The translations under genes were made by a program, and so were the position numbers. A stretch of 64,000 nucleotides of DNA from Candidatus Thorarchaeota archaeon (GTDB taxonomy: Archaea; Asgardarchaeota; Thorarchaeia; Thorarchaeales; Thorarchaeaceae), in the NCBI GenBank assembly GCA_004524445.1, contig SDNP01000001.1:1-64000 (forward strand), in the 5' to 3' direction. This document shows, piece by piece, positions 34,545 through 42,909 of the stretch (position 1 is its first letter; the number at the start of each line of letters is the position of its first letter). A model generated the notes under the pieces. The model did no database searches and was not told the DNA's origin. It saw nothing but the letters and a program-made list of their open reading frames with translations.

Positions 34545-35672
34545 TTAGCCGCTGCCAAGTTCGGGAATTCGCGATAGCCAATTCATGAAGTAGGCGAAGA
34601 GAACTGATACTACAAGACCTGCTGTGGTAAGCAGAAGCATGTCAATTAGGCTGGGTGTTGCTCCGTAAAACAGCTGTTGCCAGCTGTAGTACATGGCTGA
34701 AAGAGTCATTCCCGCAAATGCCACCTTCATTAGTGGGACCTTCATGCTTTTGGTATGAAATATTCCCAGTGTAGTTAGGGCTGCTGCGAGAGCACCCGCC
34801 TTGTCCGGTCTGAGGCCGACTCGTTTTGCAAATTTTCCAACAGGCACTTTTGATTTTGGCGGCACTGCTCTCAATGCTTTTGGAGCATACTCTGCAATCT
34901 CATCCGAAAAGTCCGTGGCGGCGTTTCTTGTTCGTCTAATTAGTTCCTCTTTGCTAATCTTCTCCGCCTCACTCTTCTTGGGACTACGTCTAAGAACCAG
35001 CTCTTTCGGAAATATACCTACGTCCGACGCAGATTTTGCTCCTCTAACTTTCCTAGCAGACAGAATCGCTCCTTGAAAATTATCCAGTGAAAGAAGCAGA
35101 CTAAATACTCCCATTACTGTAAAGCCGACTGTCAATAATCCATTAAGTGAGGTCACTGCTGCCACGCCTTGCGGCCCAACTCTCAAAACGAAGTTTTCTT
35201 CTACTTGTGCATGCTCGTCAGGACTGGTGAGAAGCGAGTAATTGAATGTGAAAGTGCCAACTATTGACCCCGAAAAAAGATCTATTCCTTGCGGTCCGGA
35301 CAATGAACTCAAGTCCATTGATTCATTGAGTACAGGCACCGTTATGCCCGCTGGAACTATCTGGTCAATATCAAAAGACTGACCAAAGATAGGAATTCCA
35401 AGATATTCCATAGAGAAGGCACCTGAATGCAGGGTCATATTATTTTGAACATCAAGGGTCAATTCCAGGTCGATTGGAGTCGAAATATTAACTGGAATTG
35501 GGTTCGATGAATTTGAGTATGCTGCGGAAATGTCATTTACCTTAAGCAGAAAGGCGAGATTTTCGTCACCACTCCAACCCGGGGGCTGTGCATTTGCAGG
35601 CATTAACACCATTGACCAGAATAATACAGACATAGTCAAGATTAGTAGCTTGTGTGATATCTTCTTCTTCAC
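34545..35672 (-). CDS. Signal-peptide membrane protein with extracellular beta domain
   Basis: About 375 residues. Signal peptide (LLILTMSVLFWSMVLMPANA), an extracellular beta-rich domain to about residue 175 with N-x-S/T sites (NISTPIDLELTLDV), one membrane helix (GLLTVGFTVMGVFSLLL), a cytoplasmic basic segment (RRSPKKSEAEKISKEELIRR and so on) and two or three C-terminal helices (SLIDMLLLTTAGLVVSVLF). GTG 35672 has AGGAGG eight bases upstream; an ATG at 35678 is also possible. No family recognised. Confidence 0.72.
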   Translation of the reverse strand: MKKKISHKLLILTMSVLFWSMVLMPANAQPPGWSGDENLAFLLKVNDISAAYSNSSNPIPVNISTPIDLELTLDVQNNMTLHSGAFSMEYLGIPIFGQSFDIDQIVPAGITVPVLNESMDLSSLSGPQGIDLFSGSIVGTFTFNYSLLTSPDEHAQVEENFVLRVGPQGVAAVTSLNGLLTVGFTVMGVFSLLLSLDNFQGAILSARKVRGAKSASDVGIFPKELVLRRSPKKSEAEKISKEELIRRTRNAATDFSDEIAEYAPKALRAVPPKSKVPVGKFAKRVGLRPDKAGALAAALTTLGIFHTKSMKVPLMKVAFAGMTLSAMYYSWQQLFYGATPSLIDMLLLTTAGLVVSVLFAYFMNWLSRIPELGSG

Positions 35673-35751
35673 GTTCATTGCCTCCTAGTTTTTGCAGGTT
35701 TTTACATATGCATGCAGCCCTTTAATTTCCATCTCGTCTGTTAACATGGGC

Positions 35752-36117
35752 TTATTCCTCATCACCTAATGCCTTCTTTATTTCTCGGTCGAAATCCTCG
35801 TCATTCTCTGGAGTAAAAATGATTGCTCGCTTTGGGATTTCTTCCGAATGCGTCCTCCAGTTTATCACCATGCCCAAAATTCCACCCCCTAAGAATGAGA
35901 GGATTGAAAGAATCACTAAATTCCAATCTACCGAAAGAGAGAGTGCGAATGACGCTGCAAGTATATAGCCTCCAACAATGGAGATGATTGGCATAGCAGT
36001 CATTTTCAAGATCTGACTGACTTCGGTCAATCCTCCCAAAGCGTACCCAGATCCTAATCCTATGAATAATGGAATCGACCAGAATTGAATTATTTGAATA
36101 TCAAATATTCCCTGCAT
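35752..36117 (-). CDS. Small membrane protein
   Basis: About 121 residues with three or four hydrophobic helices (FWSIPLFIGLGSGYALGGL, IISIVGGYILAASFALSL, LVILSILSFLGGGILGMVI) and a charged tail (PENDEDFDREIKKALGDEE). ATG 36117 with GAGG eight bases before. Same strand as the next membrane protein, so probably in one unit with it. No family recognised. Confidence 0.62.
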   Translation of the reverse strand: MQGIFDIQIIQFWSIPLFIGLGSGYALGGLTEVSQILKMTAMPIISIVGGYILAASFALSLSVDWNLVILSILSFLGGGILGMVINWRTHSEEIPKRAIIFTPENDEDFDREIKKALGDEE

Positions 36118-36179
36118 AACTGCGACCTCTACCAAGTTAGCTCGTCTCGGGGACCAAGCTCTCTATCTGTTTGTTGGCA

Positions 36180-36728
36180 CTACCAGCCATCTCTATGGAC
36201 AATATCAGTGAATGCTTTGCGGGTTCTTGGCTTTCTCTCCTTTTCTTTGGTTCTTTCGTCCAATTTGTCGAAATCTCCCTCATATCCAATGAATATGACT
36301 GTGGCGATTCTATATTCATCAGGAATATTCAACATGTCTCTGAGAATTTGCTCATCCCATCCGGCTGTTGGATGTGCAAGCAATCCTAGATGGACAGCCT
36401 GCAACAAAATATTCTCCGTGGCCAATCCAACATCCATCATGTAATAGGGAAGTCCGTGTGATGTACAGCCCCCGCTTTGCTCAGTAACAACAAGCACCAT
36501 TACGGGTGCTCGTTTACCCCATGCATTTCCTCTGCTAAGTCCTTCATGTGCTTTACTCAGTGTTTCTTTATCTGTCAACACTACAAATTCCCAAGCCTGT
36601 GTATTTGAACAAGAGGGAGCCCATCTTCCCGCTTCAAGGATTGAGTCAATCATCTCTTCTGTGACAGGCTCATCTGAAAACGCTCGTCCACTCTTTCTAT
36701 TCTTTATCTCTTCTAACAGTTGCACCAT
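36180..36728 (-). CDS. Nitroreductase-family flavoprotein
   Basis: 182 residues. Starts with the family pattern EEIKNRKSGRAFSDEPVTEEMI and AGRWAPSCSNTQAWEFVVL (FMN contacts), and ends around GYEGDFDKLDERTKEKERKPR. Homodimeric FMN enzymes that reduce nitro groups, quinones or other acceptors with NAD(P)H; some act as iodotyrosine or cofactor-modifying enzymes. No dedicated partner seen nearby. Confidence 0.85.
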   Translation of the reverse strand: MVQLLEEIKNRKSGRAFSDEPVTEEMIDSILEAGRWAPSCSNTQAWEFVVLTDKETLSKAHEGLSRGNAWGKRAPVMVLVVTEQSGGCTSHGLPYYMMDVGLATENILLQAVHLGLLAHPTAGWDEQILRDMLNIPDEYRIATVIFIGYEGDFDKLDERTKEKERKPRTRKAFTDIVHRDGW

Positions 36729-36764
36729 TAAATCTCACCCCTACAAATGAGCTGACAGCCTAAA

Positions 36765-36932
36765 TCAGCTTCTAATTTTCATAGATTGCCCGCAATGTTC
36801 TGGTATTGGCTGATGGCCACAGGCTGAGCCCATCCAGCATACTAATTGATCATCTTCTTTATGCATTTCCTTTCCACAATGGACTGGAACTGACACTTCT
36901 TCTCCACAAATCTCGCACACAAGTTTTCCCAT
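36765..36932 (-). CDS. 55-residue protein with duplicated Cys/His motif
   Basis: ATG 36932 opens 55 codons: CEICGEEVSVPVHCGKEM and CWMGSACGHQPIPEHCGQSM. Each half has a CxxC-like pair and ends in the pattern HCGxxM, so the protein looks like two copies of one small metal-binding unit, the first CxxC, the second with spaced cysteines. Such rubredoxin-like or zinc-ribbon peptides occur in anaerobes; here it probably binds zinc. Too short for common gene finders. Confidence 0.6.
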   Translation of the reverse strand: MGKLVCEICGEEVSVPVHCGKEMHKEDDQLVCWMGSACGHQPIPEHCGQSMKIRS

Positions 36933-37035
36933 TCATTTTCACCTTTAACTGAAAACAGCTTTTATGAGAGATAAATATTAACAATATTTAACCTTTGTTG
37001 AATGGAAACGGGTTGCCACTCGGTTTTACCCCACA

Positions 37036-38295
37036 CTAATCCGGCATGTATTTATCCGCTGGTTCAGTATACACCTTTTCCTCTGTCTTATGTGCTCCGG
37101 GCGTATCCAGTTCTATATCACGTTTAAGCGACTTGTCTTCATCTAGGATCTCATTGAAAACTTCATTTTGAATTATGAGTCGTTGTACTTCGTTGCTTCC
37201 AGTCCAGATTGATGCTAATCGGGCGTCACGATATAGCCTTTCAATTGGGTAAACATCCGTATATCCAATTCCGCCGAGTATTTGCATTGCTTCATGTACC
37301 GCCTTGAATCCCGCCTCTGTTGCATATGCCTTGGCCATTGAAACTTCTTTCCTGCACCACTTCCCTGTATCTGCGGCCTTAGCAGCTCTGTAAACAAGTC
37401 CCCTAGCTGCATCTAACTCGGTGGCACAATCTGCTACCTTGAAGCTGATTCCCTCAAATCTGCGGATTGGCCTCCCGAAGGCTTCTCTCTTATTTGAGTA
37501 TCGTACTGCGATTTCTAGGGCAGCCCTACCCATACCAATCGGCCCTGCAGCGGAAGTAATCCGCTCTGGGACCATCATAGCATTGAAGATGTCTGTTCCA
37601 CCATTGATTTCTCCAACCAGATTCTCTTCAGGAATCTCCGTATTTTCCATAACAATACGGGCCGCGCCCATTCCCCTGCAACCCATTAGCTCATATTCTT
37701 CCTCAACATCAACCCCGGCGTCTCGGTCGACAAGAAATGCACTAAGTGATTTATGGGGTGGCGCGTCGAAGTCAGTCTTGGCGTATACGATGAAATAATC
37801 GGCTCCAACTCCTCCCGCCACAAACCGCTTTTCTCCATTCAAAATATAGTTATCATCGCGGTGCACCGCAACAGTAATCGTTCCGAAGAAATCGGACCCA
37901 CCACGGGGTTCAGTCAGTCCCTCACCACATATCTTCTCACCAGAAAGGGTTGGTTTCAGATACTCCTTCTTTTGGTATTCAGAACCAAACTTGTCAATAG
38001 CCTCCCCCACAATGCTTGGGAGAGAATATGCACAGCCCAAAGCTATGCCGAGGACACCAACTTCCTCAAGGGCAATAATCTCTGAAACCCAATCGAGCTC
38101 TCTTCCACCGTATTCTTTTGGGAATCTCAAGCCTAGCAGATCAGCTTCTGCTGCTGCTTTGATGAATTCATATGGGTATTCCTTCTCCTTTGAGTCCATC
38201 GCAATCAATAGATCTGGGTCCACTTTGTCACGAACAAAAAATCTCACTTCGTCACGGAGCTTTTTCTCAGCTTCTGTAAGCAAAACATCAAACAT
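37036..38295 (-). CDS. Acyl-CoA dehydrogenase
   Basis: 419 residues of the classic ACAD fold: N-terminal helices (LTEAEKKLRDEVRFFVRDKV), beta domain with GLTEPRGGSDFFG and NGEKRFVAGG (flavin contacts), C-terminal helices (YSNKREAFGRPIRRFEGI; GGIGYTDVYPIERLYRDARLASIW). The usual catalytic Glu of the C-terminal EGT motif is absent (IWTGSNE here); a Glu in VPERITSAAGP, about residue 245, aligns with the base used by isovaleryl-CoA and long-chain enzymes. Oxidises an acyl-CoA to an enoyl-CoA. Next to a ferredoxin gene. GAGG lies before ATG 38295. Confidence 0.9.
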   Translation of the reverse strand: MFDVLLTEAEKKLRDEVRFFVRDKVDPDLLIAMDSKEKEYPYEFIKAAAEADLLGLRFPKEYGGRELDWVSEIIALEEVGVLGIALGCAYSLPSIVGEAIDKFGSEYQKKEYLKPTLSGEKICGEGLTEPRGGSDFFGTITVAVHRDDNYILNGEKRFVAGGVGADYFIVYAKTDFDAPPHKSLSAFLVDRDAGVDVEEEYELMGCRGMGAARIVMENTEIPEENLVGEINGGTDIFNAMMVPERITSAAGPIGMGRAALEIAVRYSNKREAFGRPIRRFEGISFKVADCATELDAARGLVYRAAKAADTGKWCRKEVSMAKAYATEAGFKAVHEAMQILGGIGYTDVYPIERLYRDARLASIWTGSNEVQRLIIQNEVFNEILDEDKSLKRDIELDTPGAHKTEEKVYTEPADKYMPD

Positions 38296-38317
38296 TATCC
38301 GAACCTCGCTGGTATTT

Positions 38318-38659
38318 CTATGAAGAACCCCGTAATAAAGAGTCTAGGGTTTCTTGAGATCCTCCCTCTTGTATCACGGAAATGGCATCGGTGGGACAAA
38401 CCAACTCACATGCATTGCACAAAATACAATTCCTCTCATTTTCTGGAATTGCAATGATGTTTGCATCTTCTTCGGCCATTATAAAAACATCCGTTGGACA
38501 TGCCTCAATGCACTTCATGCACCCAATACAAGAAGAACCGTGAACTCCTACTCGAGTTCCATATATTTTGCCTTCTGACGCATCACTAGTCCAGACCTGA
38601 AGGCCTCTTATGACACCACTGGCACTCCAATTCGTGCGATATGATTTATCGATTGCCAC
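38318..38659 (-). CDS. Two-[4Fe-4S] ferredoxin with N-terminal extension
   Basis: 113 residues. Two cluster motifs, CIGCMKCIEACP and CILCNACELVCP, after a 40-residue N-terminal extension (TNWSASGVIRGLQVWTSDAS). Electron carrier. The gene sits 22 bases upstream of the acyl-CoA dehydrogenase gene on the same strand, so it may deliver or take electrons for that enzyme, possibly with a separate flavoprotein. GTG start at 38659 has no clear ribosome site. Confidence 0.85.
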   Translation of the reverse strand: MAIDKSYRTNWSASGVIRGLQVWTSDASEGKIYGTRVGVHGSSCIGCMKCIEACPTDVFIMAEEDANIIAIPENERNCILCNACELVCPTDAISVIQEGGSQETLDSLLRGSS

Positions 38660-38745
38660 AGTCTGCTATTTTTCTAGCCCCTCTTATATCGTCTGTCTCA
38701 GGTTTCACTACACTAGCTATCTTCATGAAAACCTGCAATTGACAG

Positions 38746-39171
38746 TTACATATCGCCGAGTCGATTTTCGCCTTCAATTGATTTGAAGGGTGTTATGTTC
38801 ATCGATGCCTCTAAAGTCCCGAGATAATTTCCATCGCCATCCCTTATTGCATAATATCGTATGAGAATTTTCCTGGGATTACCATTTTCGGGCATATCAA
38901 TCCAAAAATCAATATGATCTCGTTCGCCACTTTTCAATAACGAGATGACCTCGTTTACCTTGTCAATGCTCTCTTTTGGGTGACACATTTGCACACTTCT
39001 ACCAATGACTCCAGGGCCTCGTGGAAACAAACGTTCTCCATGTTTGTTCCAGTAGAGAACTTCGTCATCTGCATCAATAACTGAGAATTCAACCGGTAGA
39101 GTATCATGAATATGTGCGAGTAATTCTATATCCATAGAACCAAGTGCATCTAGTAATGGCTTTATCAACAT
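38746..39171 (-). CDS. Stand-alone PAS-domain protein (DUF438 C-terminal-like)
   Basis: 141 residues. A single PAS fold: LPVEFSVIDADDEVLYWNKH, GRSVQMCHPKESIDKVNEVI, DFWIDMPENGNPRKILIRYY, and DGNYLGTLEASMNITPFKSI. The CHP motif is where heme or another ligand would sit in related DUF438 PAS domains. No output domain, so it probably senses and acts through a partner. Same strand as the ferredoxin and ACAD genes but with a 86-base gap. Confidence 0.78.
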   Translation of the reverse strand: MLIKPLLDALGSMDIELLAHIHDTLPVEFSVIDADDEVLYWNKHGERLFPRGPGVIGRSVQMCHPKESIDKVNEVISLLKSGERDHIDFWIDMPENGNPRKILIRYYAIRDGDGNYLGTLEASMNITPFKSIEGENRLGDM

Positions 39172-39382
39172 ATTTTCGCCTCAATATCCTCTAGGAATCA
39201 ACCCATAAATAAAGCAGATGGAAGCATCATTTCTGATGGTTTTGATTTTTCTCTGTCAGAGATGGTTTATACTGGGAGATACATGGCTACCATAATGAGG
39301 GGAACCCCTGGAAGGGGCAACGATAATCCTTCCGAATGGACAATGGTTCTCATCTCTATCTGCATGAACTCAGAACTCGGTT

Positions 39383-40765
39383 TCATTTGATATTGAGAGC
39401 TGCTCTTCTGACAATTTTGGAAAGAGAGGGGTGAATGTAAATCGAATCTCTCAGTGTCTGATAATTATTGTTGCCGCTGTATATGACATTGATAATTGAC
39501 TGCATGAGGATTGAAGCATGAGGTCCTATTATCGTGGCTCCCAGTATCCTATCGGTTCTCCTATCGACGATAATCCTACAGAATCCTTTAGGCTTCCCCA
39601 TTGCCTCTCCCATCACCACATGGGCGTATTCTTCTGTTCCGATGGCAAGCTCGTCATATTTCCCTTGAGCCTCCCTCAAAGTCATTCCAACTCTTGCTAC
39701 CTCTGGCTTGGTGAATAGTGCAAGAGGGATTGAGGAATAGTCCATTGCAATCAAATCACTCCTGCTCTCCAGAACTCTCTTAATATTCATCCATGCAATC
39801 CGGTTTTCTTCATCTGCAACATGCTTGAACATTGGATTCCCTGTTGCATCGCCAGTTGCCCAAATACGTTCCTTTGATGTTCGCATATACTCATCAACGA
39901 TAATGAACCCGTTGTCATTCGTTTTCACTCCAGTTTTCTCTGGTTGGGTGATGTCGGAACTCGGAGTTCTTCCCGTTGCTATCAGGATTGTATCACCCAT
40001 TAATTCTATTTCATCATTAGTTTCCATATCTCTGGCAATGACCTTCTTTGTTTCTCCATTGTGCAGTAGTTGCTTGGCTTCAAAGCCAGTGTATATCTGC
40101 ACTCGTTTTGACAACTCATTCTTGAGAAGCTGACATACATCACGGTCCTCACTCTTGATAAGGTGAGGGCTTCGTCCGATGATAGTCACATCAGTACCGA
40201 TTGCTGAGAAGAAATGTGCATATTCCACACCGATGTATCCCCCTCCAATGATGATTAGTTTGTTAGGCTGCTGCTTCAATTCAAGTAGAGTCCGATTTGT
40301 GAGGTAATCGACTTCCTCTATTCCATCAATTGGTGGTATTGACGGTCTTGCGCCGGTTGCGATGACTATCTGATCTGCTGTTAGAATTTCATCATTTACT
40401 TCCAGCTGATAATCATCAATAAAGACGCCTCTTCCTTCATAAAGGTCATAGCCCTCCTTTTCCCTGATACTATTCGTCTTAGCGGTGACAACTCTCTGAC
40501 GTCTGGCACGTATCCTTTCCATGAGTTGAGAGAAACGTACCTCTTGCAGACTCAACGATATATCTATTCTCTCGGCCTTTTGGGCATCCCGAATAACATC
40601 TGCTGGATGGATAAGCATCTTGCTTGGAACGCAACCCTCATTCACGCAGGTACCTAGGAGCGCGTCTTTCTCTATCAGGGCAGTATCAAGCCCGTTTTCG
40701 TGAGCCTTCTCTGCGATTTTATTGGCTGCTCCTCCTCCGACAACTAGAAGGTCATATTCTTTCAT
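39383..40765 (-). CDS. Pyridine nucleotide-disulfide oxidoreductase (dihydrolipoyl dehydrogenase-like)
   Basis: 460 residues. FAD fold (VVGGGAANKIAEKAHENG), redox-active disulfide CVNEGCVPSK, NAD fold (IIIGGGYIGVEYAHFFSAIG), second FAD segment (ATGDATGNPMFKHVADEENR) and C-terminal dimer domain with IHPSLSKIVRRA in place of the usual HPTLSE. The GG..AN pattern in the first Rossmann motif and the final HPSLSK are unlike E3; this is a second, separate enzyme from the E3 at the left edge. Possible mercuric-reductase-like or mycothione-like role; no CC tail is present. Confidence 0.85.
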   Translation of the reverse strand: MKEYDLLVVGGGAANKIAEKAHENGLDTALIEKDALLGTCVNEGCVPSKMLIHPADVIRDAQKAERIDISLSLQEVRFSQLMERIRARRQRVVTAKTNSIREKEGYDLYEGRGVFIDDYQLEVNDEILTADQIVIATGARPSIPPIDGIEEVDYLTNRTLLELKQQPNKLIIIGGGYIGVEYAHFFSAIGTDVTIIGRSPHLIKSEDRDVCQLLKNELSKRVQIYTGFEAKQLLHNGETKKVIARDMETNDEIELMGDTILIATGRTPSSDITQPEKTGVKTNDNGFIIVDEYMRTSKERIWATGDATGNPMFKHVADEENRIAWMNIKRVLESRSDLIAMDYSSIPLALFTKPEVARVGMTLREAQGKYDELAIGTEEYAHVVMGEAMGKPKGFCRIIVDRRTDRILGATIIGPHASILMQSIINVIYSGNNNYQTLRDSIYIHPSLSKIVRRAALNIK

Positions 40766-41004
40766 GGCAATTTTGAATGGTACCTACATGAGATAAAAAC
40801 CTGGGCTTGACACCAACAGAGGAATCTCTCTTCTTTACTGGCAGATATGAGGCCATTTGGGAACAAAATTCGATATTCTCCAGCTAATACGATATTTCTT
40901 AGCTTCATGCCCTTAAGTTGTTGAGTGCTGATTGCTATCTGAGTCCTTTGACTTTCACAACATCAACCAATCCAAAGAAACTCTCTGAACGCCAAATCAG
41001 AGAG

Positions 41005-41163
41005 ATGATTCATTGGTGTCCCGTCTGTGGGGCCTCTTGGAAAAAAGGGTCTCTCAAATGTAATAATGACCACTGTGGAGTTAAAATGAGGATTGAACCA
41101 CGTGCTTTGAATTGGTGGCTGTTCTATCCGTCCTGCAACGGTTGGGCTAAGCTGAAGGAATAG
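41005..41163 (+). CDS. Small zinc-ribbon protein
   Basis: 52 residues from ATG 41005 (AGAGAG just before): CPVCGASWKKGSLKCNNDHCGVKM makes a CxxC...CxxxxC zinc site, followed by a C-terminal aromatic segment (NWWLFYPSCNGWAKL). The frame is open upstream to TTG 40918 without a ribosome site. Function unknown. Confidence 0.5.
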   Translation: MIHWCPVCGASWKKGSLKCNNDHCGVKMRIEPRALNWWLFYPSCNGWAKLKE

Positions 41164-41311
41164 ATAGGAAAAAGCACCATCAAGATATGCGTGCGAATGA
41201 AGAGCCGTAAAAAGCGAATTCTTAAGAGCCACAACTTCATTTCGCTAATCATTGATGTGTAATGGTCCCTATTCATAAAGGGGGAAATGCTGAGTCTTGG
41301 AGGATTTGTAT

Positions 41312-41800
41312 GTGGATCAGGTATTGGTGAGATATTGCACAACCACTGGTATCGAGAATACAAGAAGAATCAGTATAAATGAAACCACAATAAACCTGGA
41401 CCTTAGAGATATCAAGTCCATTGACCTCTTACCCTTGATTTGGTGTTCGAAGCTACGCAAGCTCAGCCTTAGATGCAATCAAATCACAGATGTCAATTTG
41501 TCTCCTTTATCAAAATGTAAAAATCTTGAGAGTCTTCTGCTATCGAACAATCTTTTGGAAGAGATAGATTTCGACCCCCTCAGCGAATGTCCCCACCTAC
41601 AAGAGATTGATATAAGGAATAATAACATCCGCTCTGTTGATCTCTCTCCACTCTTTCATTGTTCTGAACTCACTAGTTTGAAGATGGACGAAGGCACTAC
41701 ACTGACAGCTGATCTCCTTCTCCGATCAATAGGAACATGGCCAGAGGTTTTGATAGACAAGTTTCATAAAATACTCTGGAAAGCTTCACCGGATGTCTAA
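41312..41800 (+). CDS. Leucine-rich-repeat protein
   Basis: About 162 residues with four LRR units of the form LxxLxLxxNxI: LRKLSLRCNQITDVNLSPLS, LESLLLSNNLLEEIDFDPLS, LQEIDIRNNNIRSVDLSPLF, preceded by a partial one (LDLRDIKSIDL). Spacing is 23-24 residues with the repeated ending (D/N)LSPL. Soluble, a protein-protein interaction module. GTG 41312 is chosen because GGAGG lies eight bases before it. LRR proteins are rare in most archaea but common in Asgard lineages. Stop interlocks with the convergent gene. Confidence 0.78.
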   Translation: MDQVLVRYCTTTGIENTRRISINETTINLDLRDIKSIDLLPLIWCSKLRKLSLRCNQITDVNLSPLSKCKNLESLLLSNNLLEEIDFDPLSECPHLQEIDIRNNNIRSVDLSPLFHCSELTSLKMDEGTTLTADLLLRSIGTWPEVLIDKFHKILWKASPDV

Positions 41801-42816
41801 CTGTTCATTATCTCGATGGCTCCAATTTCTTCCATATCGCCCATCACTTCAAGGCCAGCACTCGTTCCAATGCCCTCATATTTTTTCTCCCATCCGCTTC
41901 CTTTTCTGCGATAGAAATTCACACCTATTTTCGCATCAAGACTCTCCTCTATCCTACCAGTCATCAACCCTTGAACGGGAGAATGTAGGGTTGCTGATTT
42001 CGTCTTTCTAGCCTGGATATCGATAGCATAATCTCTATCCACTACCGTGAAGGTCACTGAATCTTTTGTCACCATTGGTTGTGAGATTCGTGCACCTGTG
42101 TAGGTGGTGAATCTATAGATCTCTCCCTCGTAAAGCAATCCTATTAAGTAGCCCACAAAGGAGTTTCCTAACCAGGGAATATTGGCAATGGATGATGTGA
42201 AAGATATTCCCGTTTCGTCAAAATGATTAGACTGCATCCAAATCCAAGCACTAGGAAACTCTCTTCCGAAGTCCTTCTCAATATACCCTCTTCCTCCGGT
42301 AAAATCAACTTGTTTTCCATCTATCTCCAATCTTCCTTTGATTTCGTGGTCAAAACTAACGATTCCATGTAGCGTTTGCATTCTTGGGACAAATCTGAAG
42401 GGCCCCATCGCTCCTGGTGAGAAGAAGCTTACCGGCCAAGGTTTGATGTTTCCAAACCTAAGAATCCCTTTGACCTCCTGAGAGTCATTTTGCAAATGTA
42501 GCTTGATGCCATTCTGGCTGAATTGATTATCACCAACTTTTACTAAGAATTGTGATTTGGAGCTCCAAAATTCATCGATTCCATAGCTATGATACTCAGA
42601 ACTTGCATCACACCCATTCATAATCTGAACAAACGAATGACTATCTTCCCCAATCCCACCAAAGGAAACCCCTGGGATTATTGCAAATGCATTTTCTTCT
42701 GAGGCATCGACGATTTTGAAATACCATCCTTCAAAATATCTAGTCATGCTCATGGATCCCTGATACATCTCGGGTTTCCATATTGCGCGAAGCTGATGTC
42801 CTCTCAATCTGTTCAC
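41797..42816 (-). CDS. Tocopherol-cyclase-family protein
   Basis: 339 residues. N-terminal YFEGWYFKIVDASEENAFAIIPGVSFG, middle GGRGYIEKDFGREFPSAWIWMQSNHF, and a long beta-sheet run resemble the tocopherol cyclase (TC/VTE1) family. Plant enzymes cyclise tocopherol precursors; archaeal and bacterial relatives have other, unknown roles, likely with lipid-like substrates. No signal peptide. The minus-strand TAG stop interlocks with the TAA of the LRR gene. Confidence 0.76.
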   Translation of the reverse strand: MNRLRGHQLRAIWKPEMYQGSMSMTRYFEGWYFKIVDASEENAFAIIPGVSFGGIGEDSHSFVQIMNGCDASSEYHSYGIDEFWSSKSQFLVKVGDNQFSQNGIKLHLQNDSQEVKGILRFGNIKPWPVSFFSPGAMGPFRFVPRMQTLHGIVSFDHEIKGRLEIDGKQVDFTGGRGYIEKDFGREFPSAWIWMQSNHFDETGISFTSSIANIPWLGNSFVGYLIGLLYEGEIYRFTTYTGARISQPMVTKDSVTFTVVDRDYAIDIQARKTKSATLHSPVQGLMTGRIEESLDAKIGVNFYRRKGSGWEKKYEGIGTSAGLEVMGDMEEIGAIEIMNS

Positions 42817-42909
42817 CTAGTGCTATACTCTGATAATAGCAATCGAGCATATGTGTTATTTGGAAGAGAATTGTAATAGCAGCTGCTCAGAAAGGAGCTA
42901 TTGAAGGTT

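Noticed and set aside
39284..39391. A 35-codon frame after a TTTATACT element
   Set aside because: The element is too close to the ATG for a normal promoter and the peptide has no clear helix or motif.
39383..40765. Reading this flavoprotein as the E3 of the dehydrogenase complex
   Set aside because: A normal E3 gene is already at the end of the E1-E2 operon, and this protein differs in its first Rossmann motif and C-terminal His motif.
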